From positions 1,364,001 through 1,428,000 of the forward strand of contig JADDTR010000002.1 of NCBI GenBank assembly GCA_015345905.1: DNA of 64,000 bases, in the 5' to 3' direction. Position numbers and translations under genes: made by a program. Source of the DNA: Aotearoamyces nothofagi. Taxonomy: Eukaryota; Ascomycota; Leotiomycetes; Leotiales; Tympanidaceae. The notes under the pieces are model-generated. The model was not told the DNA's origin, did not search any database, and saw only the letters and a program-made list of their open reading frames with translations. Shown here in pieces: positions 1 to 11,793 of the stretch (the stretch's first letter is position 1; each line of letters starts with the position of its first letter).

Positions 1-1814
1 CCTCTTCTCCCTACTCTAAACGCGAAGACACAAAGCCAAAGTGGCATTCTGCGGGCTGCCAGCCGCCCACATTCCGGACTTGCATAATCGATAAAGACTT
101 TTACGGAGTGCTAGTGAAGACAGACCCGAGCTCATCGTGTAAATGGAGCCGATGCTTCACAGCGCTGAAACTACTGTAGATTTGTGGTCGCGGGCCGGAT
201 GCTTCGTCGCGACGGGCCATATATGTGCTGCGCCGCAGCAGAGATTTGCCTGTCTACCTGTCTGTCTACCTGTCTGTCTACCTGTCTGTCTACCTGTCTG
301 TCTGTCTGGATGAAATCACCACAGCAACGTGATGTTTTCCCGAAGCTATCGTGAGCTCCCCTGGCGACGGCCCTGCTGCACCGAGCCGCTGCGGCAGCAA
401 CCAGCTAGCCTACCGAAAACGCAGCCTTGGTATTGGGGCGGGTCGTCCGCTGCTGCTCGTTAGCACGCATGCAAACCTGGTCGCATGGCCGATTGCCCCA
501 GGGACCCGAAAACAAGCACGGAAGAACAAGGGCGGGAGCAGCTATGCACTGTATGTATTTGCACCCAAGCTTCTTATAGAGCCCTGCGCGCGGCTGGAGT
601 CGAGACGACAGAGATGTAATATACAGTAATATACAGTCATATACAGGAAAACTGGCTCGCCGTCGCCGTCGAGAGGTGTGCAGTAGCGGGGGCTGCAGGA
701 CGCAGGACCAGGACGCAGGACCAGGACAGAGAGGCCGCAGGATGCAGGAAGAGGCACGGCGAGTCGGCTGCGCAGTCCAGCACCTGGATTGCCCGACTGG
801 CTGGCCGAGGCGTGCGAGGGGACGAATGCCGTGCGAACACGCAGCGCCATGCCCATGCCCATGCCCGCAGCCGCAGCCGCCACTCTCGCTGCGCATCGTA
901 AGATCCTCGAGCGCTGTGCGTGTCTGCTGGCGTGCCTGCTGGAGCGTCTGCTGGGGAGGCTGTTGGAGTGCTGTGCACCACTGCCATGGGCGGCAGACGG
1001 CTGCGACAGTGCGACCTCCAGCACCAGAGATACCGTACAGCACTGCACCGTACGTGCCGTGCAGCCGCCTGTGCTCGCCTCTGCTCCGTTTGGAGCTGGC
1101 CGGCGGCGGCTGGAGCTGTTACCATGGCTTTGTGAGTTAGTGGCCGCCGATAGCCAGCAAGTGGAGAGGCGCTCCCGGAGCTCTATATCGGGTCCACAAA
1201 GTAAACATTGAGCTGCACAGGTACCGCACTGTATGTACTGTACTGCACTCTATATGCCAGGTTGCACTGCACGCACAGAGACACCCCGACGCTGACATGG
1301 GAGCAAGACCAAGACTCGCACCCCTCTGAATTCACCCGAGCCTTTTGTGATATTCCATTCCAGCTGCAGCCAAGTCGCTCAATTGGCTGTCCTGTCCGTC
1401 CCGTCGCAGCACCCGCGCTTCTGCCCACTGATTCGCTCCCACAATCAACAACTTGGACAACGCAGCACTCCGGCAGCCACACGCAACAGCAATTCATAAC
1501 AACCGCCAGAGCTCGTTGTGTCCGTTGTATACGGCATCCTGGACGGCCGCCTGCAATACAATCCCCTGATACTCTATCTACCTGCTACGATCCTCTCGCG
1601 GTCTTTCCGGCGCAGCCATACGGCGCCCTGTAGAGAGGCTGGGAACCCGCAATCCTCCACCCCGGCATTCCTCGATCTGTCCGTGGGCCTCCGTTCGCAG
1701 TAGCCAAATTCCAGCCTTTGCAACGGCCAGGTCTCTCTCATTGGCCTGTGGGATTCTATCATCTCACTGATGTATCTCCCGACTCTCTAATACATTCTTG
1801 AGCTGTCCAGCGCC
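1..1814. other. GC-rich leader upstream of the first gene
   Basis: No gene can be supported here. Several overlapping frames are open on both strands between about 350 and 1630, but this reflects high GC and short repeats; they lack a credible start, splice sites or domain. The stretch holds a TCTACCTGTCTG array near 245-308, CAGGACCAGGACG-type repeats near 697-727, and runs of CCCATG and GCAGCC near 846-875. It most likely contains the promoter and 5' UTR of the gene starting at 1815, and perhaps the upstream region of a gene beyond the left edge. Confidence 0.6.
245..308. repeat. TCTACCTGTCTG tandem array
   Basis: About four to five copies of a 12-bp unit, TCTACCTGTCTG, decaying into plain TCTG repeats at the right end. 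It lies in the non-coding leader about 1.5 kb before the first start codon. It is a simple minisatellite and probably length-variable between strains. Confidence 0.85.
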
Positions 1815-4800
1815 ATGGGTGTGGAGTCGAGGAAAGCACCGCCTTTACCAGCGCCAACCGACACCGACACCTTATCCAGCCCAGGCACCGAGCTTGCGAC
1901 CGAGGTCTCCAGAGTCACAGACAAGACGTCCTACTCGCTGCCGGAAGACGGCAGTCCGGTTACGATATCGACGAGGCGGAAGAAGGAGGGCGAGAGTCTT
2001 AGTCGAACAACTCATCAGTCGCAGACGTCACTTCTGATAGAATACTTTGAGGGTGGCAAGAGTAGCCACGCAGAGACTCGACGACCAAGTGTCCGAGTCA
2101 AGGTCACACCATCGTCGAAGAACAGGAGTCGGTCTGCCAACGATCACATACAAATCACAGAGACGTCGAAAAGCGGTCGCAAGCCGTCATATACGAAGCG
2201 CATCAACCTTTCCTCGTCGAATGCGAAGGGCGAGAGGGTGGTGGACTTGGAGGGGGACAATAAAAGCATCAGCTCGTATGCTTCAGCCACTGAGGAGTCG
2301 AACGTGTCACGAAATCCAATTGAGATCGAGGTCATGCCTAGACGACATGGCAGCCCGCTCATACCTACGAACGACGCTGGCTCTAAGTCACAGCCGCTTG
2401 GGTCTGATGTTTCATCAATGCCAGCGGATAGCTTTCTAGACGGTAAGGACTCTAGCATTAGATCAGCAGGGCGCAAACGAAGCCGTAGCCTTACAAGAGG
2501 CGAGTCTGTGGCAGCAGGAGCAGCTGGCGGCGTTGCTGCAGCTGCAATTACCGATTCTCTCAAGACACCATCTCGAAGACGGAGCAGAAGTCTAAGTCGA
2601 GAACGGATAGTTGCACAGAAGGCCGTGGAAAAGGTTAGAGGAGACAAATCTGAACGCCGCCACAAGCACCACAGCAGTGGCAGCCGAAGCAGGAGTGTAA
2701 GCAATAGTGAGAAGCAGACGGAGTCCACAAGGACTCCTCGCCGAAGATCAAGTAGACACCACGTCGAGGAATCTCTCATATCTGGCGGAGACTCTAGCCT
2801 GCTCACCTCCAGCCGCGTCTCTGGTGACCAGAGATCATTCCGGTCCGGAACATCAAAATCCTCGATTAACAACCCAAAGCTTCTTGAAACCGTCGAAGAT
2901 GCTATTCGTCGGCTTATTTTACCCGAATTGACCGCCTTGAAGAAAGAGCAGAAAGCCCATGCGAACCGCGACAAATTCGACCGTGATGGAAGAGGCTCCA
3001 TCACATCTGGTAGTGGTGTCTCCCGAGAATCGAGGGAAGTAGTTCGGAAAGTTTCCAATCGTGCCAGCGCACCCGATGTCTCTGCGAGGCCCAAACTGAC
3101 CCTCAATGACCGGGAATTCTCAGGAGACTCTGTGAAGCTTCGCAAGACTCGGAAAAGTGATCATGGGTCGGAGGGATCACCACGATCAGTAAGAAGCTTT
3201 GAGCGAGGTGCCTCTGAAGAAACCGTCGTTCGAGACAGCCCTCGCAGTCACGAGAAGCGGAGTGACAAGAAATCTGGCCTGGCGGCTTTGGCTGCCGGAG
3301 TCGGACTTGGAGCGTTAACGTCTACTGCACTCCAACACCATGACTCAAAGGAGAGCCTTGAGGAAAGACAAGACCGACGGAAGAGAAGAGCGAAGCACCG
3401 TAGTCGCAGTGATAGCCTTGCCGAAAATTACGAGGAGACCGGAAAGCGCGATGATCACCCCCCAATGCCAATGATGAGCGATGTAAATTCTTCAGATATG
3501 ACGAGAGCCTCAATTCGTTCTGCAGAGACCGAACGTCCTAATTCGGCCAGTTCAGAACAACGTAGGACACCGATCCGTGAAGTTACCAGAGGGGAAGCAT
3601 CACCCGCATCTCGAACCCCGACTAGAAGTCCAAATACGGCTGGACAGATATTGCGTACTGAAAACAGTCGTGATTCGCCTGGCCCCCTGACTCAGGAGGA
3701 ACCGCACAAAGTCGAATATGAGCTCAATGACCGTGGGCAAAAAGTGCCTATGAATCAATCTGATGGACCTGCCTACGCAGATGAGAACCGCGGAGGAAAC
3801 GACAGCTATAAGGGAAAAGAGAATGGTGGCTTCCGCTCAAAGGCATTGGCAACCGGCCTTGGTGCTGCAGGAGGTGCAGCTATCGGAGCAGCAGCTATGG
3901 AATATTATAATAATCATCAGGATGAGCATGATTATTCCCCAGAAGATGACAACGACTACTATCAGCATGAACAACAGGTTCCATCGCCACTTCGATACGT
4001 CCCATATAACCAGCAGAAGCGTGGCCTGAGCCCGATCCAGAGCGTCTCAGGTTATACGGAAGGTGATCCTGATCTCGAGCGGAACCAAGGGCAGCGTGGT
4101 TCAAATCACACGCGCAGCACTGGATCATACTCAACCCTGGATCAATCGCCATGGCGGAAAGAGGTTGGCACATCTGTTCAATCGGACAAATCAAATCCTC
4201 GGTACCATGACTTCCAAAGCGTTCGTCAGGGCGGCCTGACAGACTCAGAACTCACACAAGACCCAGACGGGGAGTATTGGGAAGAGCAGCATAGGGAAAA
4301 TGATAGGAACCGTGACATGGACGAGGAGAGTTACAATAGCTCTGGCCCGCGTGTTAGCTATAAGGACGTGACAAGCTACACAGACGATGGCTTGGATGGC
4401 CCTGACACGGATCGAGTTGCTGCTGGGCAGAGCGTTCGGGGAATCGGAGCCAATCCTGACTACGTTCACACACCTGTTGCTGTAGAATCCGCTGTGGCAT
4501 CATTGGTATCCGACTCAAACCTCACTGGTGACTCAGATCAGTCTAGACTGAATCGACAAGCCTCCTGCATTTCTTATGATGAGGACTCTGAGAGACACTT
4601 CACTAGCCGTGGCAACAGTCCTCACAAGAGTGATATCAAGGTAGAATATAAAGGGTATGAGGGGTCTGAGCGTGATTATAGCAGTCAACAGAATAGTCCG
4701 TCAAAGTATCCGGAATACGAACTGGATGAACAAGGTCGCAAAGTTACAATGCCAGAATATCATGATACACGCACTGCCGTTAAAGCCGGAATTGCAACTG

Positions 4801-7629
4801 GCGCAGTCCTTGCCAATCATCGGCATAATGGAGCAGAATCCTCGCGATCGCAGTATGAAGAACGTCAAGAAACTACTGGTGTGCCTTTGAACAAGTCATT
4901 CAAGGACCGTGCAATGAACTTCCAGGGCCAGCCCAGATCACCTCGGCATAGCGTCGACAAGTTAACAGATGAAGAAATAGGCCATGAGGAGGTCAAGATG
5001 ACCGCAAGTGGCATTCCTGACCCTCATGACCCAATGCCCGAGGTTGGATGGGGAGAAGATGGTTCTGATGTCACCACAAACCCTTCTGTTATCCAGGGTC
5101 CCATCGGCGGTGACTACAATGGAAATAGAGGTAATTGGGCAGGTATTTCGACTCCTCCACAGCAAAAGCTGGGTACCTCAGCAGCTGCCAGATCTCAGCA
5201 TAGCGACCCAGGCTTGAAGGCTGCAGAGTTGGCTCTCCTTGGCGCAGCAGCTGGTGCTGGCGCAGGTGCAGCTCTTGCAGAACATAACAAGGATACTGGC
5301 CATGATAATGATGACCAGTGGCAGCGGACTTCTGAAGAACGCAAGCGCGATACTTTGATTACGAACCCATACGAAGGGACCAGTCCCGTCACTTTGCTTG
5401 GTGGCCAACAAGATCGGAATCTTTTGGGACAGATGGGCTATGATACTAATGTTAACCATGATTATGGGAACGGCAAGTCAGGATACAGTGCTGGGAGCCC
5501 GGGTATTATGCCTAAAGATGAGGGTTACATATCATCAGCGCCAAATGCTCGGTCCCCGGGTGTTCCTGGGCCAAGAGCCAAAGGAGTAGGTTTTATGGAT
5601 GATGTGGATAGGGATGCTCGGGCAGGGGACATGGCTGGCGAGGATCCATTCTATAGTCCGAAACATACCAGGCACTTGAGTGGTATGTCGCATGGTATGG
5701 AATCGCCACTGTATGACAGTGCAACCGGCAATAGCAAAGACCGTATCCAGTCAAGGGATATTGTGGCTTTGATGGATCATCTCACCGTTAGAGATGCTCA
5801 GCGAAGTGCCCGCGATACGGAGATTCTGGTGACCCTTGTTCGTTCTGCGGCTGAGATGCGAAATTCATTTGAAGATATGAAGCGGTTGCTGGCTGATACC
5901 GAAGATGTCATCATCACAGAAGTGCAAAGGAACACGGATAAATCCGTCCAGAAGGTCATCAATGGGCCAAGGCCTCCACCGCAAAGTAGTATTCGTTCGG
6001 GACGTGGCTCCCATGACGAAATGTACGATGACATTCCTACCAAGCGAAGAAATGTTTTCCGTCGAGCACTAAAGGGATTAAGCATGCGAAGCTCGCACGA
6101 TCTTGCTAAAATTGAAGATATGCTTGTGCAGTTGTTAGGAGACGTTGAGGGCTTGAAGGTGGCTCAGGGTCTTACTGGAAGAAGCGCTCCTAATACTGAT
6201 TATGATTTGCAACAGGAGGGCGGATACGAGCAGGACGGTGGGTATGAGCCTGAAGGCAACGCTGGAACTTCGACAGCCAGTCATGCTAGCCAATCTGGAC
6301 ACTTATCCAATTTCCCATCAAGAGGCACCAGTGCCACAAAAGGATATGATGGCCGGAGATACTCTGAGAACAGGATCAGCACTGTACCCGAAGGAGATGA
6401 GGAAGAACTTGATCCTCACGAGCAGGCAGTTTTGGATAATCAATTTGAGAACATTGAGCAGCTACTTACGCCAACCCGAGAAAGCATCCGTGGCAGCTCA
6501 GTTCCTCTCGACACTCCGCCTCAGGAATATGTCGCCCCAGCTTCTCTGAGTAATGAGAACACGCCGACAACCGCAAAGACTAGCAAGGGTAAGAAGCACA
6601 AATCTACCTCTTCTTTCGGTTGGAACCCAATTCCCAAGATTTCCAGATGGTCCGAAACCACCGCATCTAGCGTAGCACGCGGTTTCCGCAATAGCGGCCG
6701 TCGCGATACGGGACAATTTGATCAGCCACCCTCACGTTCTGGATCGGAGCTCGGCAACTATGACCAGCCACAACATGATCCTTATGGTGAAGACAAGCTC
6801 CACTCTGGGTTCTCCCGAGAGGATATCCCAGAGTCACAATATCCTGACTCTGGACCTCGTGAACTCACCTCGCTCTTGCCACCTGAAGATCCAAAGTATA
6901 AAGCCCACCGCAATTCGTTGAATCTCCAACACCCACAGCCTCGTCCTGGACCTACGCATCGTTACCAAACAGCACTGGAATCCCAAGCCCAGGATTTCAG
7001 TACTCCTATGTCACCGAAGTCTATGGACTGGGGATCCTCGATAAGCGTAAACCGTTTACCGCCAAACAATAACGCGAACCGATATTCCAACGGTACGACT
7101 GCAACTGGAACTACCGGTGGGGGACAACTAAGTCCTACATCAGAAGATGGATACTCCATGCACTCAACTGGCCAAACTGGGCTTGTGGCTGCACCAGCTC
7201 GTCCTCCCAAAGAGCCTATATCCACCGCACCAGAAATCCCGCCAAAGATTAGACCGAATAAGTTAGCCAAGCCAAGTCCGCTTTCCAATGAACATATCAA
7301 CGTTGAAGATGGTGGAAATCAGAAGAGATATGATAACGCTACAACAAGCAGTCCAGGAATCTATGGGCCCAGCCCAAAACCTGCGGCTAGAGTTACTTCC
7401 GGACTTGGAGTTCCAGCGAGGAAGCCTACGGGACCGAGGAGCATGGGGGAGAGCCCAACAAGTAGGAATCGAAAAGTGAATGTAGAGGAAGACATTCCGA
7501 TACCGGCAAGAAATAAGAATAGAGGTATATGGCTCTTCGCATGAGGTTCTTTGCTTGATGCTGACTTTACTTGTAGACACATTTGGCACGATTGCTAGTA
7601 ATAATAGCGGAGAGTCAGAGACTTTCTGA
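1815..7629 (+). CDS. Large intrinsically disordered protein with Gly/Ala-rich hydrophobic patches
   Basis: Two exons, 1815-7524 and 7577-7629, about 1,920 residues; the 52-nt intron runs GTATAT to TTGTAG and gives a C-terminus ending SGESETF. The start codon has a good context (GCGCCATGG). Composition is Ser/Arg/Glu/Asp-rich with RSRS-type stretches (about 215-310), so most of it should be disordered. Five short Gly/Ala hydrophobic patches stand out at about residues 230-246, 488-506, 677-696, 988-1002 and 1137-1156. Two of them follow a YEL(N/D)xxGxKV motif (about 635 and 968). Helical, possibly coiled segments lie at about 1320-1385 and 1410-1455. It resembles long, poorly conserved Pezizomycotina proteins such as those at septal pores or Woronin-body tethers, but that is only a resemblance in style. 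Existence of the gene is near certain; function is unknown. Confidence 0.85.
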
Positions 7630-8070
7630 ATTTGTAATTGAGGAGCTTGCGGCTGGGACAATAGAGTGCTACTGGATAGCACCTCAGGACATGAAAACAT
7701 TTGAGCGACGGAAAGATATCTGGGAGGAAAAGAAAGCCCTTGATTCTTTTTTGTCTTTGTATCGAGACGTACGGCTGGAATTGGGATTGGCATGGGTAAC
7801 TAAACGATATCATGACTTCTCTACTTTCGCATACGAGCGTCTAGCATAGTCACGACAATACAGGTTTAATTGCTTTTGCATCTTAATAGAGTTTGCCGCA
7901 TTTCTGCTTACTGTCTATATTGAAGTGGATTGGTTGTGTGGCATTGATGTGTGCCTGCCTGCAAAAGATCGTCCCGATCTCGTTGGTATTCAAAATGACG
8001 GAATAAGTATCCTCTCCTGTCACTATTACAAGCTTGTATCCCATTTTCATCATATTCAGCACACCCCTGC
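7630..8070. other. Convergent 3' intergenic region with an overlapping open frame
   Basis: This is the tail-to-tail space between the disordered-protein gene and the MFS transporter. The only notable content is a frame open from 7577 to 7849 that overlaps the last exon of the upstream gene in another frame. It has no ATG near its beginning and could be entered only by alternative splicing. Otherwise nothing but 3' UTR sequence is seen. Confidence 0.6.
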
Positions 8071-9859
8071 TCAGTAAATATACCTAAAATTCATATTCTC
8101 CCTATCCGTCAAATCATCAAACGCATGAACCATATTCGGATCATGCGCCTCCTGAACGCCCGCCTCAACCAGGGCATCCTTCTTCGCATTCTGGCGCGTC
8201 AGATGCCACCTGAGAAATACAATAACCAAGACCAGCAGCGTATAGCAGCCCAGGTGCGTAGCGAAGGCGATGATATACCTCGGCTTGTCCCAGGCCAGGA
8301 AGACCTGGGGGCCTATGGCGTTGCCGGTAGCCCAGGCGATGAAGTTCGCGGCGACGACGGTGGTCTTCTTGGTCTGGCCGGCGATGTTGCGCGAGATCAT
8401 GCTGAGGGAGAGGGTCTGCGCGGACCAGAAGGAGAGGGTTAGGTAGTAGGAGATCAGCAGGCCGACCTGCGTGGCTTTGGTGGTGTTGGTGACGGTTGTG
8501 AGGACGATGGTGCCGACGAAGGAGCTGGAGGGGGGAGTTAGGAATGGGATGGCTTGATTGTATTTGTTTTGAAGAGGGGGGAGGGGGCTCACGGGATGAC
8601 GAAGACGCCCATGACGATCAGGTTCTGCTTGAATCGCTTGACGAGGTAGACGGACGAGAGCAGCACGATGATGATGTAGAACCCCAGCACCATGGCCAGC
8701 AACTGGGTCTGCAAGACCGTGAAGTCGAAGCTCGTGATGATGATATTAGCAAAGGCGCCCAGGCCGCTCGTGGGCAGGGTCGTGCAGATGGCAATCAGGC
8801 AGTAGCACCACGTCTGCGGATCGAGCAGGGCCTCGACCATCTGCTCCCTGCGGAAGCGCCGGTTCTGCACGCCCGTCTGGTTGCTGCGCACGCGCTCGAC
8901 CAGCAGGCGCTTGTCCTCCTCGGAGAAGCACTTTGCGCGCATGGGCGAGTCAGGCATCCACCAGAGCACGAACAGGCCCCAGAAGACGGAGGCGCAGCCG
9001 TAGGCGACGAAGATGGCCTGCCAGGACTTCAGCGGGCCGGAGCGGATGAGGGTGAAGCAGTAGGCCAGCAGGCCGCCGACGATCTGCTGGGCGCCGTTCA
9101 TCATGTACCAGTAGGTGACGGTGGCGGCCTGCTCGTCGCGCCGGTACCACATGCTGGAGAGGACGATGAAGGCGGGCTGGCAGCAGGCTTCGAAGATGCC
9201 GAGCAGGGTGCGCACGACTATGAGGCTGGCGAAGTTTGTGCAGACGCTATGCAGCGCGAGGGTAATGCCCCAGAGGATGATGTTGATGCCGAGGTATTTG
9301 GCGATGGGCACGCGTTGGATGATCCAGTTGGTGGGGTATTCGACGACGAGGATGGCGATGTAGATGCAGGTCGTGAGCCATGAGTACTTGGGATTGTTAG
9401 CATTGTCGGTTGGGATGAGATAAGGGGGAGGGGGAGCTGTACTTGCTGGCCGTGGAGGTGCGTGTCGTCTGGAAGGCCCATGATGGAACTGAATGAGAGA
9501 GTCCCCTTATCGATGGCTTGCAGGAAGTAGGTACAGATCATAATCACGAGGACTCTTCGATCAACCGACTTCCTAAGTCTCGCATTGTCCTCTTTGCTGA
9601 TGTGAAGCCTGACGCCGCTGGTATATCTGGCGACTTCGCTGTCGACTCGGTCATAGTTCATATGATCCTTCTTGTTTGGATCAGTCGACAGTGTGCGCTC
9701 GATATGAGAGATGTCGTTCAATGCATCATTCTTTGAAGCCACGGGGGAAGTTGTGTCGAGTGTCTGGCTCTCCACAACTTGCTTCTTCTCAGAGTCTTCA
9801 GGGTGATGAGGCCTGTCATGCTCAATTTCGACATCATCAGCGACGGCGTAGGGATCCAT
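8071..9859 (-). CDS. MFS transporter, Dal5/allantoate-permease (ACS) type
   Basis: Three exons on the minus strand: 9859-9443, 9386-8593 and 8524-8071; 554 residues. Introns are 56 and 68 nt with GTACAG/CAAG and GTGAGC/CCAG ends. A hydrophilic N-terminus of about 100 residues precedes twelve expected membrane segments. Family hallmarks are visible: GQQYSWLTT at about 137-145, EYPTNWIIQR after it, the central PDSPMRAKCFSEEDK loop, and a C-terminus ENMNFRYIY. The family moves anionic organic solutes (allantoate, vitamins, uronates and others) with protons. Its start is 601 bp from the divergent GH105 start, and a PL4 lyase lies beyond, so uptake of pectin fragments is a reasonable but unproven guess. 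Family assignment is strong; the substrate is inferred from context only. Confidence 0.93.
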
Positions 9860-10460
9860 GATGCTTGGGTTATCTGATGAAATATGATAAAAGATGTTTC
9901 AACGAGACAGACACGGAGTGCGGAAGCATGTTGGCTATATCAACAGAATGATTCAGCCTAAGTCGAAGAGAACATAGTGATCGCCCAGACAGAACAAGGA
10001 AAGATTCGCTGCAATGAGCAAGCTGTGATGGTTTGCGGGGTGACCTGATTGGGGACCCCACACACCCCAGGTGCTCCCTGAGTCGGGGTGCTGCCGACAA
10101 CCCTGTGTTATATGCTGTAAGTTATGTATATAATTCGGGCAATATCCGACGACTATCAAGTTCGCCGACTTGACACATACACCGCTGAAATCAATTGGCG
10201 AAGTCTCATATCATCCTTGTAGTTGTTGGGGATCCCCGCGTTTCGATTAAGCGTGCTGCTTGTAGCTCGTCCGAGGGTCGGTGTAGCTCGGTCGTATGGG
10301 ATAATGATATCCGACTAGATTTGGAGATGCCAGTTGACCGAGGTGGGGAGGTTCGAGAAGTTCACTGCCCCATTGTGAACATCTTGAATGAAGAAGTTGC
10401 GTAGCTACCCATTGCCCAGTCGATTGTTTGAAAATTGGAGCATAGAGATCGAAATTCGAG
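9860..10460. promoter_or_regulatory. Shared divergent promoter of MFS transporter and GH105 gene
   Basis: This 601-bp space separates two divergent starts. It contains five matches to the fungal carbon-catabolite repressor (CreA/Cre1) consensus SYGGRG: GCGGGG 10035-10040, CCCCAC 10056-10061, CCCCAG 10065-10070, CCCCGC 10234-10239 and GTGGGG 10343-10348. Three lie within 36 bp. Paired SYGGRG sites are the typical functional arrangement for CreA, so glucose repression of both genes is likely. The consensus is short and chance matches occur, so the clustering rather than any single site carries the argument. Confidence 0.5.
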
Positions 10461-11579
10461 ATGCCTCTCACCGTCCACGGTATTGAGTCTACCGACATCC
10501 ACAAATCGGTCAAACTCCTCATCAAGCACCTTGTAGAAGACAAGGACACGACTGGCGAATTCCTACTGTCCCTGCCTGATGGACGTGTCATAGACACCAA
10601 AGGCTGGAATGACTGGGAATGGACTCACGGCATCGGCCTATACGGAATATGGCAATACCACGAGCTGACCGGCGACGAAGAATCCCTTCAGATCATCGAG
10701 GCCTGGTTCGAGAACCGCTTCAAGGCTGGCGGGACAACAAAGAATATCAACACAATGGCAGTCTTCTTGACCCTCGCATATGTTTACGAGAAGACGAAGA
10801 ATCAAACATACCTCCCGTGGCTCGATGCCTGGGCCGAATGGGCATACCATGACCTCGACCGGACGAAATACGGAGGCATGCAACACGTCACTTACTTAGA
10901 TGCCAACACGTCGCAGCTCTGGGACGACACTCTCATGATGACCGTCCTCCCGCTCGCAAAGATCGGAAAGGTGCTGAACCGGCCTCACTACGTCGCCGAA
11001 GCAACGCGGCAGTTCCTGATCCACATCAAATACCTCTTCGATCCCTCCACCGGGCTCTGGTTCCACGGCTGGACCTTCGCCGACGGCGGCCACAACTTTG
11101 CCCGCGCGCTCTGGGCACGCGGGAACTCCTGGATCACGATCGTCATCCCGGAGTTCATCGAGCTGCTTGATTTGGACGCCAGCGATCCCGTCCGCCAGCA
11201 CCTCGTCGACACGCTGAGCGCGCAATGCGAGGCCCTGAAGAGAGTGCAGACGCCCAGCGGGCTCTGGTGTACGCTGCTGGACCAGACCGAGGAGCAGGGC
11301 TCGTATGTCGAGGCGTCGGCGACGGCGGGGTTCGCGTATGGGATTCTGAAGGCGCAGAGGAAGAGGTATATAGGGAAGGAGTATGAGGAGATTGCCATCA
11401 GGGCGCTCAAGGCGGTCGTGGAGAATATTAGTAAGCAGGGGGAGCTGCTGAATGTTAGTTTTGGCACGGGGATGGGGTATACGTTGCAGCATTATAAGGA
11501 CATTCCTAGGACTTCAATGCCGTATGGACAGGCTATGGCTATTATGGCATTGGGGGAGCTGCTGAGGGTGTTTATTTGA
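10461..11579 (+). CDS. GH105 unsaturated rhamnogalacturonyl hydrolase
   Basis: A single exon encoding 372 residues, the usual size for family GH105. The enzyme removes the unsaturated galacturonate (or glucuronate) that lyases leave at the non-reducing end of rhamnogalacturonan oligomers. Visible markers are the (alpha/alpha)6-barrel motifs NDWEWTHGIGLYGIWQY (about 50-66), the WDDTLMMT segment with Trp154-Asp155-Asp156 matching the catalytic-Asp region of YteR-type enzymes, GLWFHGW (about 200) and FARALWARGNSW. There is no signal peptide, so it should act in the cytosol on imported disaccharides. It is divergent from the MFS transporter and convergent with the secreted PL4 lyase, which supports a shared pectin role. 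Start choice: first ATG, with the family-like N-terminus following directly. Confidence 0.95.
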   Translation: MPLTVHGIESTDIHKSVKLLIKHLVEDKDTTGEFLLSLPDGRVIDTKGWNDWEWTHGIGLYGIWQYHELTGDEESLQIIEAWFENRFKAGGTTKNINTMAVFLTLAYVYEKTKNQTYLPWLDAWAEWAYHDLDRTKYGGMQHVTYLDANTSQLWDDTLMMTVLPLAKIGKVLNRPHYVAEATRQFLIHIKYLFDPSTGLWFHGWTFADGGHNFARALWARGNSWITIVIPEFIELLDLDASDPVRQHLVDTLSAQCEALKRVQTPSGLWCTLLDQTEEQGSYVEASATAGFAYGILKAQRKRYIGKEYEEIAIRALKAVVENISKQGELLNVSFGTGMGYTLQHYKDIPRTSMPYGQAMAIMALGELLRVFI

Positions 11580-11793
11580 AAGAGAACCGTTTAGGAGGTT
11601 GGGATCGGGGGTTTATAGAGGGGTAAGGTTGAAATAGAATGAAATCTTTTGTGGTTGAAAATTTCCGTGCGTCAGGCTTTCTCAACATATTTGAACTGGA
11701 GCAAATGATAGTGATTATAAAAAAATTGGCAATTTAGGTCTTTGATTGTCTCTCACTCTTGGAGTCTTTCCAAGTCTTCCACTTCTCAACATC

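Noticed and set aside
350-1640. Several overlapping open frames of 90-210 codons on both strands
   Set aside because: GC-rich, repeat-laden leader DNA; the frames compete with each other, and none has splice support or a recognisable motif.
2144-3145. Long minus-strand open frame (333 codons) opposite the giant gene
   Set aside because: It lies wholly antisense to a well-supported coding exon; Ser/Arg codon usage of the sense strand leaves the antisense frame open. Its Leu/Arg-rich sequence has no motif.
7201-7793. Minus-strand frames near the end of the giant gene
   Set aside because: Antisense to coding and 3' UTR sequence; no start context or motif.
8544-9383. Plus-strand open frame of 279 codons
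   Set aside because: It is antisense to the MFS transporter exons, which carry strong family motifs; the frame is Asp/Glu/Gly-rich low complexity.
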